From Echinostoma caproni (lineage: Eukaryota; Platyhelminthes; Trematoda; Plagiorchiida; Echinostomatidae), in contig UZAN01042046.1 of assembly GCA_900618425.1 (NCBI GenBank), forward strand, positions 8,172-22,364: a stretch of DNA of 14,193 nt, in the 5' to 3' direction. Each line of letters starts with the position of its first letter. Position 1 is the first letter of the stretch. The notes beneath the pieces are model-generated. The model had not been told where the DNA came from and searched no databases. It saw only the letters and a program-made list of their open reading frames with translations. Positions 1 through 8,510 of this stretch are shown in pieces. The position numbers and the translations under genes were made by a program.

Positions 1-622
1 TATAAAATGATCTGTCTATCACAATTTTTTACTCCAAAAATACTAACACCCTGTACGACTACATCACACAACTTCACTATTAGCATGTTCCTTTTACAGT
101 ACACCCCATTGTGCGATAATCTTGTTTTTTTATCTGTTATTATTATTTTTATTACTCACGAATCGACTTACGGCACAAGGGGTAAACTCCATAGTCAAAG
201 GTATACCGTAAGAGGGAGAATATGTGGGGTAACATTCAGTTGAGAACCAGTTTATTGATCCAGCTTTTAAAAATGGTAGAGTTAAAATTGGTTGAACATA
301 GGGAAATGGGAAGTTTTTCACAATTTCATTTGGGAAGAAAAGAGAACCAGAGGCTAAAAGTTAGACATTTGGGGGCAGAAACCTAATAATGATGGTCGCC
401 CACCTGAAAAGATAGACAAGAGGAGGACCACTGAAGGGAGTTCGGAGGAACGAAAAATAGTAACGGTAGAAAAGAGATAACGAACCAACTACCAAGCGAA
501 GGAAAAGCGGCTACAGGTAGTCTCCCTAGGTGTGCGATATTTTCCGAAGCAAGTAATGAGTGAAATGTCAAAAGTGGTGTAACTGAAACCTGGCTTCGGT
601 AGTATGAAAACCCTGACCGCAC

Positions 623-644
623 GGGGGGGGGGGGGGGGGGGGGG
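623..644. repeat. Poly-G run of 22 with adjacent ambiguous base
   Basis: There are twenty-two consecutive G, followed by A and an N at 646, the only ambiguous base in the window. The true length is uncertain because such runs are poorly read and assembled. It lies in non-coding DNA upstream of the first visible exon. Confidence 0.97.
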
Positions 645-985
645 ANGTGAAGAGACACATAAGCCAATGGGTTATATTAGGCTCCTCCGTTAAGGACTTC
701 TGAATCATTTTGATCCCTGGCTAGATACACTAAATTTCATAAGCATTGGCATTTTTGCATCCACTCAGTTTCTTCGCAAGTTTAATTTATTTATTCCGTA
801 TCTTTACACTGTTACCATATCCACATTTCTACTGTTTATTCTACTTTCTCATCCAAAAGAAGAAATCAAAACCGTCGCATGAACGTCCAGGGTTAGCGGT
901 TGTATAAATGGCATTGATTATACGATGAAAAGAAGCGGGGTCAAAGTCCATGACCGAAAAGATGACATCTTATGTTTGAATTGGG

Positions 986-1042
986 AAAAGTTCAGCAGCC
1001 TCCATGCTTGAGTTCGAATCACACCGAAACTACTGAACTTTT
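986..1042 (+). repeat. 10-bp perfect inverted repeat enclosing a Pol III B-box-like motif
   Basis: AAAAGTTCAG (986-995) and its exact complement CTGAACTTTT (1033-1042) flank 37 bases. Within them GTTCGAATC (1012-1020) fits the tRNA B-box consensus GWTCRANNC. I see no A box at the usual distance upstream, so this is not a tRNA gene. It may be the relic of a tRNA-derived repeat or a chance hairpin. Confidence 0.5.
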
Positions 1043-1334
1043 ACCAGTTCAACCATAAGACTTGAATCTGCCAACAACATGATTGAACAATATATCTGAT
1101 TGACTGGAGACTGATGGGTAGAGCCGTTAGCTGTTAGCGATGACGTTGTAGTTGACACTTATTAGCAGACCAAAATGCCTAAACGGTCGTATATGCGCAG
1201 TGTATGGGGTACCCGGTAGGAGTATCGCCTCTGACTCGGAGGGCTGTCGGCTCTTTTGGGGCATCCTCTATTCTTTGGTCTCCACCAGGCTCCACTAAGC
1301 TTTCTGCATGCAACAGCGGCCACACCACAGTAAA

Positions 1335-1389
1335 CCGGCCGATAGGCCGGCTCAATCAGGTTGAGGGTAACCGGGAGCTCAACTCTCGG
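1335..1389 (+). other. Cluster of three adjacent hairpins in unclassified GC-rich DNA
   Basis: Three stem-loops follow each other within 55 bases. CCGGCC pairs with GGCCGG (1335-1340 with 1345-1350, loop of 4). CTCAA pairs with TTGAG (1351-1355 with 1361-1365, loop of 5). CCGGGAG pairs with CTCTCGG (1371-1377 with 1383-1389, one G-U pair, loop of 5). The loop of the third is CTCAA, identical to the 5' arm of the second, so TTGAG could pair with either. The surrounding 1160-1720 block is richer in GC than its neighbours and may come from a retroelement. No protein family is recognisable there. Confidence 0.45.
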
Positions 1390-2344
1390 CGAGTCGGTGT
1401 GTAACGTACGTGTTGGGCGGACGAGTTCGCTTTCACGATTCAACCGTCAAGGCAATGACTCCATACTCATCAGGGATGCATGGACCCCTGAAGGTCACCG
1501 GCAACCATGCACTACCTTTCTGCTGCCTTGCATTTAGCGCTTTGATGTGCAAAGGCTAGAGGTGCCACCTCGACCCAAAGCCGGGTGACGCTGGGGACGT
1601 TTCCTGTACCTAATTCCCGAGAAATTTCATGGATATTCACTTGATATTCATGAAGCCGGCTTTTCCTCTCAGGAACCAGTCTCCGTAAAACCAAAAAAGT
1701 TAGACAACAATAATTCACCTTTTATCCTCACTTAGGTGGACCATTTTTCTGTCTCCCTATCAGTCTTACACATTCGTATTTATTTTGAACACAATTTGAG
1801 CATGATGGCTGTTAACAAAGTTTGGTTTACCGCATTTCGCTGTATGATAACGAGAACCTACCAGTTCTTTTCAGATATTCGGATGATGAGTTGTTGGTGA
1901 GGAGTAGTCGTGTACTCGAAGTTCTTGTAGTGTTTCTGGAAAGTGTACATACTGGTTCGGATGTAATACCGTCATCGATTAGTCTCGGCTAGACAAAAGA
2001 CCGATGCTTTTTGTTTAGATTTTCCTAGTAACATTCACTTCTGGTTTCCCTCTCATCAAAAGAAAAAAATTAATATTCATCGCTCTATCTTTACGTTACA
2101 TTTACAGTTTGATGTTTTTGGTTGGCGTTTTATGAGCTTAGTTTGCTTTTGCGAACAGACAATCTAATGATTTTATGAATCAACTGTTTGATAAGTGAAT
2201 CATTTTGCTCAGTGGATTGTCGCGTAGCAGAACTTTTCGTTTTTCTTGTTTTCAGATTTATACTTTTTCGTCAGCTGAGGATCTTTGAGGTCTATGCCCT
2301 TATGTTGAAATCACCATAATAATGAAGCTGTTTTTCACTGCGTA

Positions 2345-2595
2345 ATGGCCTGCCATACATAATGAACGAAGCTCCGTCGTTTGAAAAATCTACTTCTCAC
2401 TATATTCTAATCCCAGGGAATTTTGGTTATTATCTGTCATCCGCTTCAATACCACGTCTAACCTAGCGGACCTTGCGTGATTCACCACTTCAAGTCTCGG
2501 GGTCTATTTTCCATTACCGAACAACAGGTCTCCGCAAATACGGGATCCACCCCATATCCTGTTCATCACACAAATGTGAGTGTGATAAAAAAAAA
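2345..2595 (+). mobile_element. SINE-like copy A, diverged
   Basis: From 2434 this matches the body of the copies at 6853, 9935 and 10517: the phrase CTGTCATCCGCTTCAATACC, a TGATTCACCA block at 2478, an AACAACAGGTC block at 2520, and the terminal stem-loop ATCACAC/GTGTGAT (2565-2571 with 2580-2586) followed by A9 at 2587-2595. The upstream part, with a B-box-like TTCTAATCC near 2405 and a poor A-box-like TGGCCTGCC near 2346, is my guess at a decayed tRNA-related head, so the left boundary is uncertain. Confidence 0.6.
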
Positions 2596-3032
2596 CAATA
2601 CGTCGAAATCTTGAACCATAGGAGGTCACTGTGCTGGATGTAGTACTACATGGGGTTCCAGTGAATCTACCAGTCATGATAATGAACTGATGGTTGGATT
2701 AGATAGTGGGATGGAATGTACTAGTGTACATTGCATAATTTGTGTCAACGACAACTGGCTGAACCACAGATACTGTTGTCTTCGTGTTGTCGAACATAAG
2801 GAGATGATCATTTTCGGTTTCTGATGCAACATTTGATGGGAAAATTACCGAAGCGGAGCTCTATATCAATCCTTTGCAGTTGTTTCAACTTCTAATCACT
2901 TTGATCAGTCTTTTCCTTCCTCTTGGTGCGTTCTCTGGATGAATAATACTTTTTATCTTTTTGAAAATGATTTTCTGTTCCAAACAATTCTTTCGAAAAA
3001 TTCTTCATCCCATTTACACTACCTCATACTAG

Positions 3033-3216
3033 GAGTTATGCTGCCGAATTGACCATTTATGCCAAGAAGTCACGAAAATTTCTTTGTGCGCGTGGCAGTG
3101 GTTCCAATAAACAAATGGCTTCACGCGCATGTTGTCTGTCTTTGGTTCGGCAACTCTTTCATGCCGGCGAGATCGAAGCTTATACGGGTGAAAAGAAGAA
3201 GAAGAAACATGACGAG
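3033..3216 (+). CDS. DHX9: Exon 1 of the window: C-terminal two thirds of dsRBD2
   Basis: After ATACTAG at 3026-3032 the exon starts with one base that completes a split codon, then reads Ser-Tyr-Ala-Ala-Glu-Leu-Thr-Ile-Tyr, matching the second beta strand of human dsRBD2. GSNKQMA (residues 23-29) is the lysine-bearing loop at the start of helix 2 that contacts the dsRNA phosphate backbone. CCLSLVRQLFHAGEIEAYTG is the conserved helix and its extension, and a KKKKKHDE tail leads into the linker. The donor is GAG|GTAATT in phase 0. The upstream exon carrying helix 1 was not found. An AG at 3034-3035 is an alternative acceptor, but its phase and homology fit less well. Confidence 0.92.
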
Positions 3217-3635
3217 GTAATTTTACTTCGTACACTAGCTATTATTTATTTGTTAAAGCATTATACCCTTTTTCGCAATCGCTAGTTGACTTTTGTTTTG
3301 TTGTATCCCTTTACTTTAATCTAACTTATAAACACGGAATAGTCGAAGGTGCTTGTTACAATCAGCTATTGGTGGAACAGCAAAAATGTCTGTCCTCACT
3401 TGATGTTTGTTATTACATAAATCGGATACCCGTTGCAAAGTTTGGTGACGTTTGGAACACTTCCTATCAAAAATTCATAGTAAACAACGCAAGCACGTCC
3501 ATTTGGATCCCGTGTATGATTAACACAAACTCAAATTAAATTTATACTCTTCTGTATCTCTTCCTTTATTACTGTACCAGACTGGTGATCGCAGTACAGT
3601 TTATTGTTATATAAAGCTTACACACTAAATTTCAG

Positions 3636-3686
3636 GTTCACCAGGCTTCCATCCGCCCCATCCTCACTTATGATTGTGAGGCATGA
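3636..3686 (+). mobile_element. Plus-strand scrap of RTE-like LINE polymerase
   Basis: Read from 3636, the frame gives VHQASIRPILTYDCEA and then TGA at 3684. This fits the motif just after the reverse transcriptase domain in RTE-clade pol proteins (V-Y/H-x-A-S-V/I-R-x-V/I-L-x-Y-x-C-E-x-W), with the expected Trp changed to stop. No RT core is seen upstream, so it is a small dead fragment, probably continuing into the repeat at 3689-3838. Confidence 0.55.
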
Positions 3687-3688
3687 CT

Positions 3689-3838
3689 GCTATCGTCATC
3701 ATCATCGTTGTACAGTCAACTATGGTGAAGCGAACTTCACTGATCGCTGCCAAACTCGCAATACATACAAAGTTAGTGATGAGATTTAAGGTGGATAAAG
3801 GTGGGACCTATTCTCAAGGAGGAGAAAGAAGGTGAACC
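3689..3838 (+). repeat. Diverged direct repeat, copy 1
   Basis: Aligns with 5785-5911 in the same orientation. Shared blocks are GCTATCGTC versus GTTATCGTC, GCGAACTTCACTGATC versus TTGAACTTCGCTGATC, and AGGAGAAAGAAGGTGAACC versus AGGAGAAAATGAAGTGAACC, with indels between. It directly follows the plus-strand RTE scrap and may be the tail region of the same element. Confidence 0.5.
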
Positions 3839-3884
3839 TCTATAGTCATCACGCAGAGTACACAATTGAACTCTGCATACATAC

Positions 3885-4680
3885 CGTTTCAAGTATCCTG
3901 GTCTGATAGGAAATGATAACAAGAACGCCACTACTGTCGGTTCGATGCGCTAGACACCTATTCTACCTAATGGCTGTATGTATTTATCTAGGCTTCATCT
4001 CCACGTCATCTGTTGACCAACCCAGCGTGGCTTCAGCGAATCAAACGCGGTGCAGCAGACGACTGCTAGGCTTGCGCAATATGTGCCCGAGGTCTATTAT
4101 TCTGAATTCGATCTGCTATCAGGTTTCTCCCTGATAGACTCCCAAACGCACGACTGTTCACTTCCAGATTACTAACCCGTTCGCTCCATCCCACGTGGGC
4201 TAAACTACGTAAACACCGATAATTGATGAATATCTACTCGCAACCATGAAGCAGAACTGAACGTACTGTAGCACAATATGCCCGCGCCTTCAAATTTAGT
4301 GAAACATCGCTTTTTCACCAACGATGTTTCAGTTCTGCGTACGCTGCTCAAGCCTTGGAAATGTGGGTGATTATCTCCTTTGCTGCGCTACATTCATTAG
4401 TCACACAACTATCTAGGTAAGAAAAGCAATTCAATATAACTAATTCTTGGTCATTTAAAGCGGGAGTAGGTGACACCCAATCTTGCAGCACCAGTTTGCA
4501 CCTTAAAGGTACAAAGTGAATACCGAATGTAGAAACTACTTGGTAATCTATCAAGTATACTTTGCACGTCCTTCACACATTCAAACGGATGGACGATGTC
4601 ATCTGCGTACTCTAAATCGCACAGCGCGATACCTTCAGGCTCTCTAGACCGAGGCAGGTTAATTTTTCCAAGGAATTCAC
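3885..4680 (-). pseudogene. Decayed RTE-like LINE: reverse transcriptase C-terminal half, minus strand
   Basis: The minus strand shows, in order, a GIALCDLEYADDIV stretch with the catalytic YADD box at 4598-4609, a GIHFVPLRCKLVLQDW stretch in the neighbouring frame (about 4470-4520), FSYLDSCV, VRSVLLHGCE (4237-4262), CLRSLAHVGWSERVSN (about 4160-4210), and WRSCYHFLS near the C terminus (3904-3930). These are signatures of RTE-clade LINE polymerases common in flukes. A frameshift between YADD and KCK plus several in-frame stops make it non-functional. It is 5' truncated: sequence above 4690 no longer resembles RT. It is antisense to the host gene inside intron 1. Confidence 0.82.
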
Positions 4681-4689
4681 GACCAAATC

Positions 4690-5160
4690 CTTCGGCTAGC
4701 CAAAGCCTGACCCACAGGGCATTGGAGCAGTGTGCGAAAACCGCAATCCATTGGGGGCTGATTTTCCGTTCATTAGATCATACCCCCTTCGGACGAGTTC
4801 AAATGTCCAATCTGCCCAACGGAGCTGGTGACCACTACCACAACCAGGAAGGTGTTTGTGGTTCGTGCACCAATTCTTGGTTGGTTTGGAATCGGGGTTT
4901 GTAGTCAACTCCCCTAGGTGAGCGTCCAGTGGTTCACAGACCCGGTTGTAGCCCTGGATATTGGCTTTTCGTCCTCTCAATTTGATGGAGGGAGGGGACA
5001 TTTACCACGGGAAGGCAGTAATTAGGGCTTCCTCAGCAGAGTCCTTATGACACCTCATTGTATAGAAGCATTTGGTGAGGTGCAAGGGACAAACCAACCA
5101 CAACCCGGAGCACCTCCCACCCCAACCGTGCCGAGGCCTCCAAAATACTGTAACCGAAAA
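4690..5160. other. Unclassified GC-rich block, probably repeat-derived
   Basis: This adjoins the 5' end of the minus-strand RTE relic and is richer in GC than the flanking intron. Open frames of about 100 codons exist on both strands (4596-4904 plus, 4696-5001 minus), but neither resembles a family I recognise, and antiparallel frames of this kind are common by chance in GC-rich DNA. It may be the 5' region of the same LINE or an older insertion. Confidence 0.35.
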
Positions 5161-5427
5161 GAGACACGGTGTTAATCATTGTGTGAAATAAAGTCGACTA
5201 AAGTGGGTGGGAATTGCAATTGAAATGTGCAGGATACGTCAATCACATCCAAACCGCTCACCGAACAATTGAACATTTGAACGGAAATATACACTTGGGG
5301 TTCAAATAAATAAATGACTTAATGCGAGATTACTGAATACGCATACCTTAATAGCGGCAAAACCTGCGAAACTTGTCGTGTGCTTTCAGGGAAATTTTAT
5401 CCAGTCATTCGCATATTTCTTATGGCG

Positions 5428-5442
5428 TATATATATATATAT
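5428..5442. repeat. Short (TA)7.5 microsatellite
   Basis: A 15-base TA run in intron 1. It is a simple repeat with no sign of function. Confidence 0.9.
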
Positions 5443-5784
5443 CCCATTTTATGCTCTTGTCAGGGTGTCCAGTACACCCTATTGTTCTTTGCAGTTGGTG
5501 ACTGTCACACCCAGGATGCTTTGTAACCATTTAGTATGCCTTCGTTTAGACCCTTGAGAATTAAGTTTTTCATTCTCTAGATGCGGTAGGTACCGCTGAT
5601 TCGTCAATGAATATTGGTTTTGCGTCCTCACTTCGCTGAGAAGCTCTAAACTATTACTCCCACCTTAGATATTTATGGAATTGAGAACTTGAATTCACGT
5701 GCTGTCGACGAATCTCTAACATTTGGGCTGAGTGGCTATGTAAGCTTCAGTTATCAAAGTGGAGAAAGAAATCTTTTATCCCGA

Positions 5785-5911
5785 TGTTATCGTCGTGCAT
5801 ACTGTGAATTGAACTTCGCTGATCACTTCCTAGATCTTGATATACGCAGAGTAAGTGAAAATGTATAATGTGGTTAGGAAGTGAGCCTGGAAGGAGAAAA
5901 TGAAGTGAACC
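5785..5911 (+). repeat. Diverged direct repeat, copy 2
   Basis: Same orientation as 3689-3838 and about 2.1 kb downstream within intron 1 (blocks described there). It is not preceded by the polymerase scrap, so the shared unit appears to be repetitive in its own right. Confidence 0.5.
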
Positions 5912-6063
5912 ATCGCGGTGAAGGGAGACAGAGAAAGATGACTTAAGCAGTAACCAGAACCATAACAGTAAAACAAATGGAAAACAAAAAGTTTCTTCTT
6001 TTGCGTCTGGATTATGATGTTTTAACCAGGATAGCTAGTTTCGTTCATTTTTATCTGTTTCAG

Positions 6064-6318
6064 GTGTCTCCGACTGATGTGACTGTGGATCCTGCGCTGG
6101 AGCGTTCTCTGAACCAATTATTAGCCGATTTGGGTTTACCGCCAACTGCTCAACCACCTAAAGTAGTCACACCGGAGCAACCGTTTAATATGATCACACA
6201 TTACAACTTAACCGACTTCGAGGAGTCCCCGAAGCAAGCACCTCAGTTAGTGGCTTGGTGCCCACCGCAACCCAACTGGAATCCTTGGACCGGGTGCAAC
6301 ATTGATGAAGGTCCTTAC
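6064..6318 (+). CDS. DHX9: Exon 2: linker and MTAD region of DHX9
   Basis: This encodes residues 62-146 in phase 0-0. The first part is the acidic/hydrophobic segment following dsRBD2 (VDPALERSLNQLLADLGL, matching the human QDLEHQLQNIIQELNL region). The last 14 residues, WNPWTGCNIDEGPY, are almost the human WNPWTSSNIDEGP. In human DHX9 this tryptophan-rich region, the minimal transactivation domain, is the part reported to contact RNA polymerase II. The acceptor is TTTCAG|GTG and the donor TAC|GTAAGT. The reading frame stays open upstream to an ATG at 5977, but those 29 codons lie before a good acceptor and lack homology, so they are intron. Confidence 0.95.
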
Positions 6319-6415
6319 GTAAGTTTCTGCAACCATCTTTTTGCTGACCTGCCATCCTAACGACAGTTCAAATATATTTGATTTCATACAATAAGTAAAT
6401 GTTTCTTTTCTCCAG

Positions 6416-6619
6416 GCATCTTTACCACTTAATCAAATAAATGCCCAATTAGCAGAGGAGCACTCTCACCGGATCGATCACTCACCTCAGTTGCGAGGGA
6501 TATTGAAAGACCGAGCGGAGTTACCTGTGCATGTATATCAACATTCTGTTGTTGAAACGGTTCGGAATAACCGCGTGACTCTCATTCGTGGCGAAACTGG
6601 GTGCGGAAAAACAACTCAA
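6416..6619 (+). CDS. DHX9: Exon 3: start of helicase RecA1 domain with Walker A
   Basis: This encodes residues 147-214. After a variable helical stretch comes LRGILKDRAELPVHVYQHSV, equivalent to the human LQAILQERELLPVKKFESEI that leads into RecA1. Then come the strand VTLIRGE and the P loop GETGCGKT (205-212), whose lysine and threonine bind the nucleotide phosphates and magnesium. Human DHX9 has GATGCGKT; GET is the version usual in other DEAH helicases. The exon ends right after TTQ with donor CAA|GTGAGT, phase 0, so a 704-bp intron separates motif I from the rest of the motor. Intron 2 before it is only 97 bp. Confidence 0.96.
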
Positions 6620-7323
6620 GTGAGTGAGCCTGTTCAGTTTTCTCATCCAATTTGTTAATTGTAATCTAACTCTGATGAAATTTTAAGGCATTATGTCACC
6701 GGTTTCGTAGTATTTATTCTATTTGGTTGAGGATATGATATTTGAGGGTCATACTATCTGGTTTGGGCGCTATTCTTTGATGTGTTTAGGTGGCTACTCT
6801 GTTGTAAGGCACATAAATGGACAGCAAAACTAAAACGAAATGTTCCTTTTCCCCGGGTCCGAAGTTGCGTGGTTTAACTGTCACACCTAACTTGTCGGGG
6901 TCTGATGTGGTTCACCATTCCCGGGGCTTAGGTTACTGGGTTCCATCAATGAACAGCAGGTCCTCTTGGCTATGGGTTTACCTCGTCTGCTGTTGATCAC
7001 ACAAAAGTGTGTAATAAAACAATGATAAGCAGAATTCACCTTGGGTCCTCGTGTGGATAGTTTCATATCACTTAGTTAAATGTTACTCACCCTAATGGAA
7101 ACTTATGTATTCCATGTTAGATTGAGGGGAATCGAGAGACGTGACTTGCGCTTTACTTGTGTGATAAGTACGGTTTGCGGGCTGTGGAATGGATAGGGAT
7201 TTGTAAAGCTAAATTACGCGCGATACAGCAAACACCACTGTCACTGTACTCCATTACTCTCAGTCCTTGCACCTAGGCTGTTGATTCGTTTAATTCCCTG
7301 TACCGTATTTTTCTGTTTTGCAG
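6620..7323 (+). other. Intron 3 (704 bp) containing SINE copy B
   Basis: Donor GTGAGT, acceptor TTTTGCAG. Apart from the SINE at about 6790-7020 I see nothing else in it. Confidence 0.9.
6853..7020 (+). mobile_element. SINE-like copy B
   Basis: The body matches the other copies: TGATGTGGTTCACCAT at 6903-6918, CGGGGCTTAGGT at 6922, TTCCATCAATGAACAGCAGG at 6941, and the 3' stem-loop CACAC/GTGTG (6998-7002 with 7007-7011) followed by AATAAAAC. A GGGTCCGAAG near 6855 resembles a B box and GGTGGCTACTCTG near 6789 resembles the GGTGGCCCAGTGG head of copy D, so the full element may start near 6788. It lies in sense orientation in intron 3. Confidence 0.68.
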
Positions 7324-7777
7324 ATTCCGCAGTTCATCTTGGATTCCTTCATTGAGTCCGGTACTGGAGCCGATTGTGCGGTTCTGGTGACTCAGCCCAG
7401 AAGAATATCAGCGATCAGTTTGGCGGAGCGTGTTGCTTATGAGCGTGGCGAAGCGGTTGGAACCTCGGTGGGTTATTCTGTACGTTTTGAAAGCATACTC
7501 CCACGGCCCTACGGATCCATCCTGTTCTGCACGGTCGGCACCATGGCACGTAAAATGGAATCGGGTCTGCGTGGAGTCTCGCACATCATTGTGGACGAGA
7601 TTCACGAACGCGATGTAAACACAGATTTTATGCTGGTTCTACTTCGAGACATGATTGCCGCCCATAGTGGACTTCGGCTTGTATTAATGTCGGCCACAAT
7701 TGATACTAGCATGTTTGTAGACTACTTTGGAGAATGTGCCATTCTGGATATCGAAGGTCGTACCCACCCCGTGGATT
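7324..7777 (+). CDS. DHX9: Exon 4: RecA1 motifs Ia to III, DEIH box
   Basis: This encodes residues 215-365 and the first base of codon 366. Features in order are IPQFILDSF, motif Ia TQPRR (237-241), [18 protein letters not shown], the strand leading to GTMARKM, the Walker B/DEIH box at 305-308 (7594-7605) that coordinates magnesium and activates water for ATP hydrolysis, and motif III SAT (337-339), which couples hydrolysis to unwinding. Identity with human DHX9 is very high, including LPRPYGSI for LPRPHASI and [11 protein letters not shown] for HERDINTDFLL. The acceptor is TTTTGCAG|ATT. The donor is T|GTAAGT in phase 1, the split Tyr codon completing in exon 5. All catalytic residues are intact, so this is not a pseudogene. 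Confidence 0.97.
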
Positions 7778-8074
7778 GTAAGTGAATTCAATGAATTTTT
7801 CCTTTAATTACAGGTGGATGAATTTTTTTAGGGTACCACCTAGAATGTACTTGCGTTAAGCCGCAGGATCCCATAACTGACAACCGCTTATGCGCAGATA
7901 AATAATGTTTACGAACTCTTCTCGACTTACAACTGGGTTACGCTCCGAGTGGCCGTTCGTTGCTGTGTCACACTAAGCAAGAGACATTTTCCGTTTGGTT
8001 GATTGCAGATAACTGATCGTTTGTAGAATTCGTTGCTTGCTTTGTAGCACAAATAGTAATGTGAAATTTTGTCG

Positions 8075-8077
<3 letters not shown>

Positions 8078-8115
<38 letters not shown>
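8078..8115. repeat. (AT)19 microsatellite
   Basis: An uninterrupted 38-base AT repeat in intron 4, likely length-polymorphic. It produces artificial Ile-Tyr repeat frames on both strands that are not genes. Confidence 0.98.
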
Positions 8116-8117
<2 letters not shown>

Positions 8118-8299
8118 TCAGCTTGCGAGCAAGTTTGGTGCCAACGCAACAACAAGAATACCGGATCATGGGGGGTTGGGATACATAGCAGAGTAAAAAG
8201 GAGCAAACAGTTAAATTTACTTACGGGAATAACAATTTTTTGTTTCACCGTATACTTTTTGTTATTTTTGCCTTTATCGTTTTTTATGCGGCACGGGAT

Positions 8300-8510
8300 T
8301 TCAACAGGCAGACCGTACAGTATTCACGCTACTGACTTCTATTCTGCACCATATCTCTCAGCGTCTCTAACAAACGACAGTCCTCATCCCTTGGGCCCCA
8401 ACCTGGAAGGCGGGCCGCACCAACTGAAGCCATTATCTCGTGCTAGTAGATAGATCAGCTTCATAACTGTGGCAGTAATCCATCGGGAGATTATTGGTAA
8501 TAAAATGCTG
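8300..8510 (-). pseudogene. RTE-like LINE C-terminal relic, minus strand
   Basis: Read on the minus strand, 8332-8430 gives ASVGAARLPGWGPRDED followed by CRLLETLRDMVQNRSQ and a stop. This fits the C-terminal tail of fluke RTE polymerases (G-W-G-P-R-D, then L-R-D-M-x-x-N-R-x-Q-W-R), with the Trp after Gln turned into a stop. Upstream, a 99-codon minus frame (8384-8683) includes a VMKLI stretch that may correspond to the pol region before this tail, out of frame. It is a short decayed fragment in the same antisense orientation as the intron 1 relic. Outer boundaries are approximate. Confidence 0.7.

Larger units (their letters stand above)
1..3032 (+). other. Upstream intron of the DHX9-like gene; no recognisable exon
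   Basis: This stretch ends at a 3' splice site (AG at 3031-3032), so at least its 3' part is intron. I looked on the plus strand for the exon that should precede it, encoding the start of dsRBD2 (in human DHX9 it contains a WTLENAK-like stretch), and for dsRBD1, and found neither. The open frames here are short and resemble no family I know. Separate entries list what it does hold: a G22 run, an inverted repeat at 986-1042, a hairpin cluster at 1335-1389 and a SINE copy ending near 2595. The rest, including the GC-richer 1160-1720 block, is probably decayed repeat DNA that I cannot classify. Confidence 0.7.
3217..6063 (+). other. Intron 1 (2,847 bp), rich in RTE LINE relics
   Basis: Donor GTAATT, acceptor TTTCAG. 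The human protein runs straight across this junction without a gap, so no extra exon is expected and none is seen. Contents listed separately: a plus-strand RTE scrap (3636-3686), a minus-strand RTE reverse transcriptase relic (3885-4680), a direct repeat pair (3689-3838 and 5785-5911) and a short TA run. The GC-rich stretch 4690-5160 looks like a repeat but its longest frames match nothing I know. A six-base hairpin, GGGTGT/ACACCC, lies at 5463-5479. Confidence 0.85.

Noticed and set aside
97..114. Short match of CAGTACACCCCATTGTGC to 5470-5487
   Set aside because: Sixteen of eighteen bases agree, but the flanks do not align clearly; too short to call a repeat.
383..667. Minus-strand open frame across the G run
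   Set aside because: The proline stretch comes from the homopolymer and an N interrupts the frame; no family resemblance.
1..3032. Missing dsRBD1 or the first part of dsRBD2 in the upstream region
   Set aside because: No frame shows the expected WTLENAK-like or dsRBD1 residues next to splice sites; the exon is probably outside the window or too diverged to see by eye.
5977..6063. ATG at 5977 as a start codon for a separate protein
   Set aside because: The 29 codons before 6064 have no DHX9 homology, and a good TTTCAG acceptor lies exactly where homology begins, so this is intron read-through.
6671..6700. Possible hammerhead ribozyme from CTGATGA in intron 3
   Set aside because: No GAAA core element or flanking stems in the required arrangement nearby.
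8037..8248. Open frames with Ile-Tyr repeats on both strands
   Set aside because: They are produced by the (AT)19 microsatellite inside an intron.
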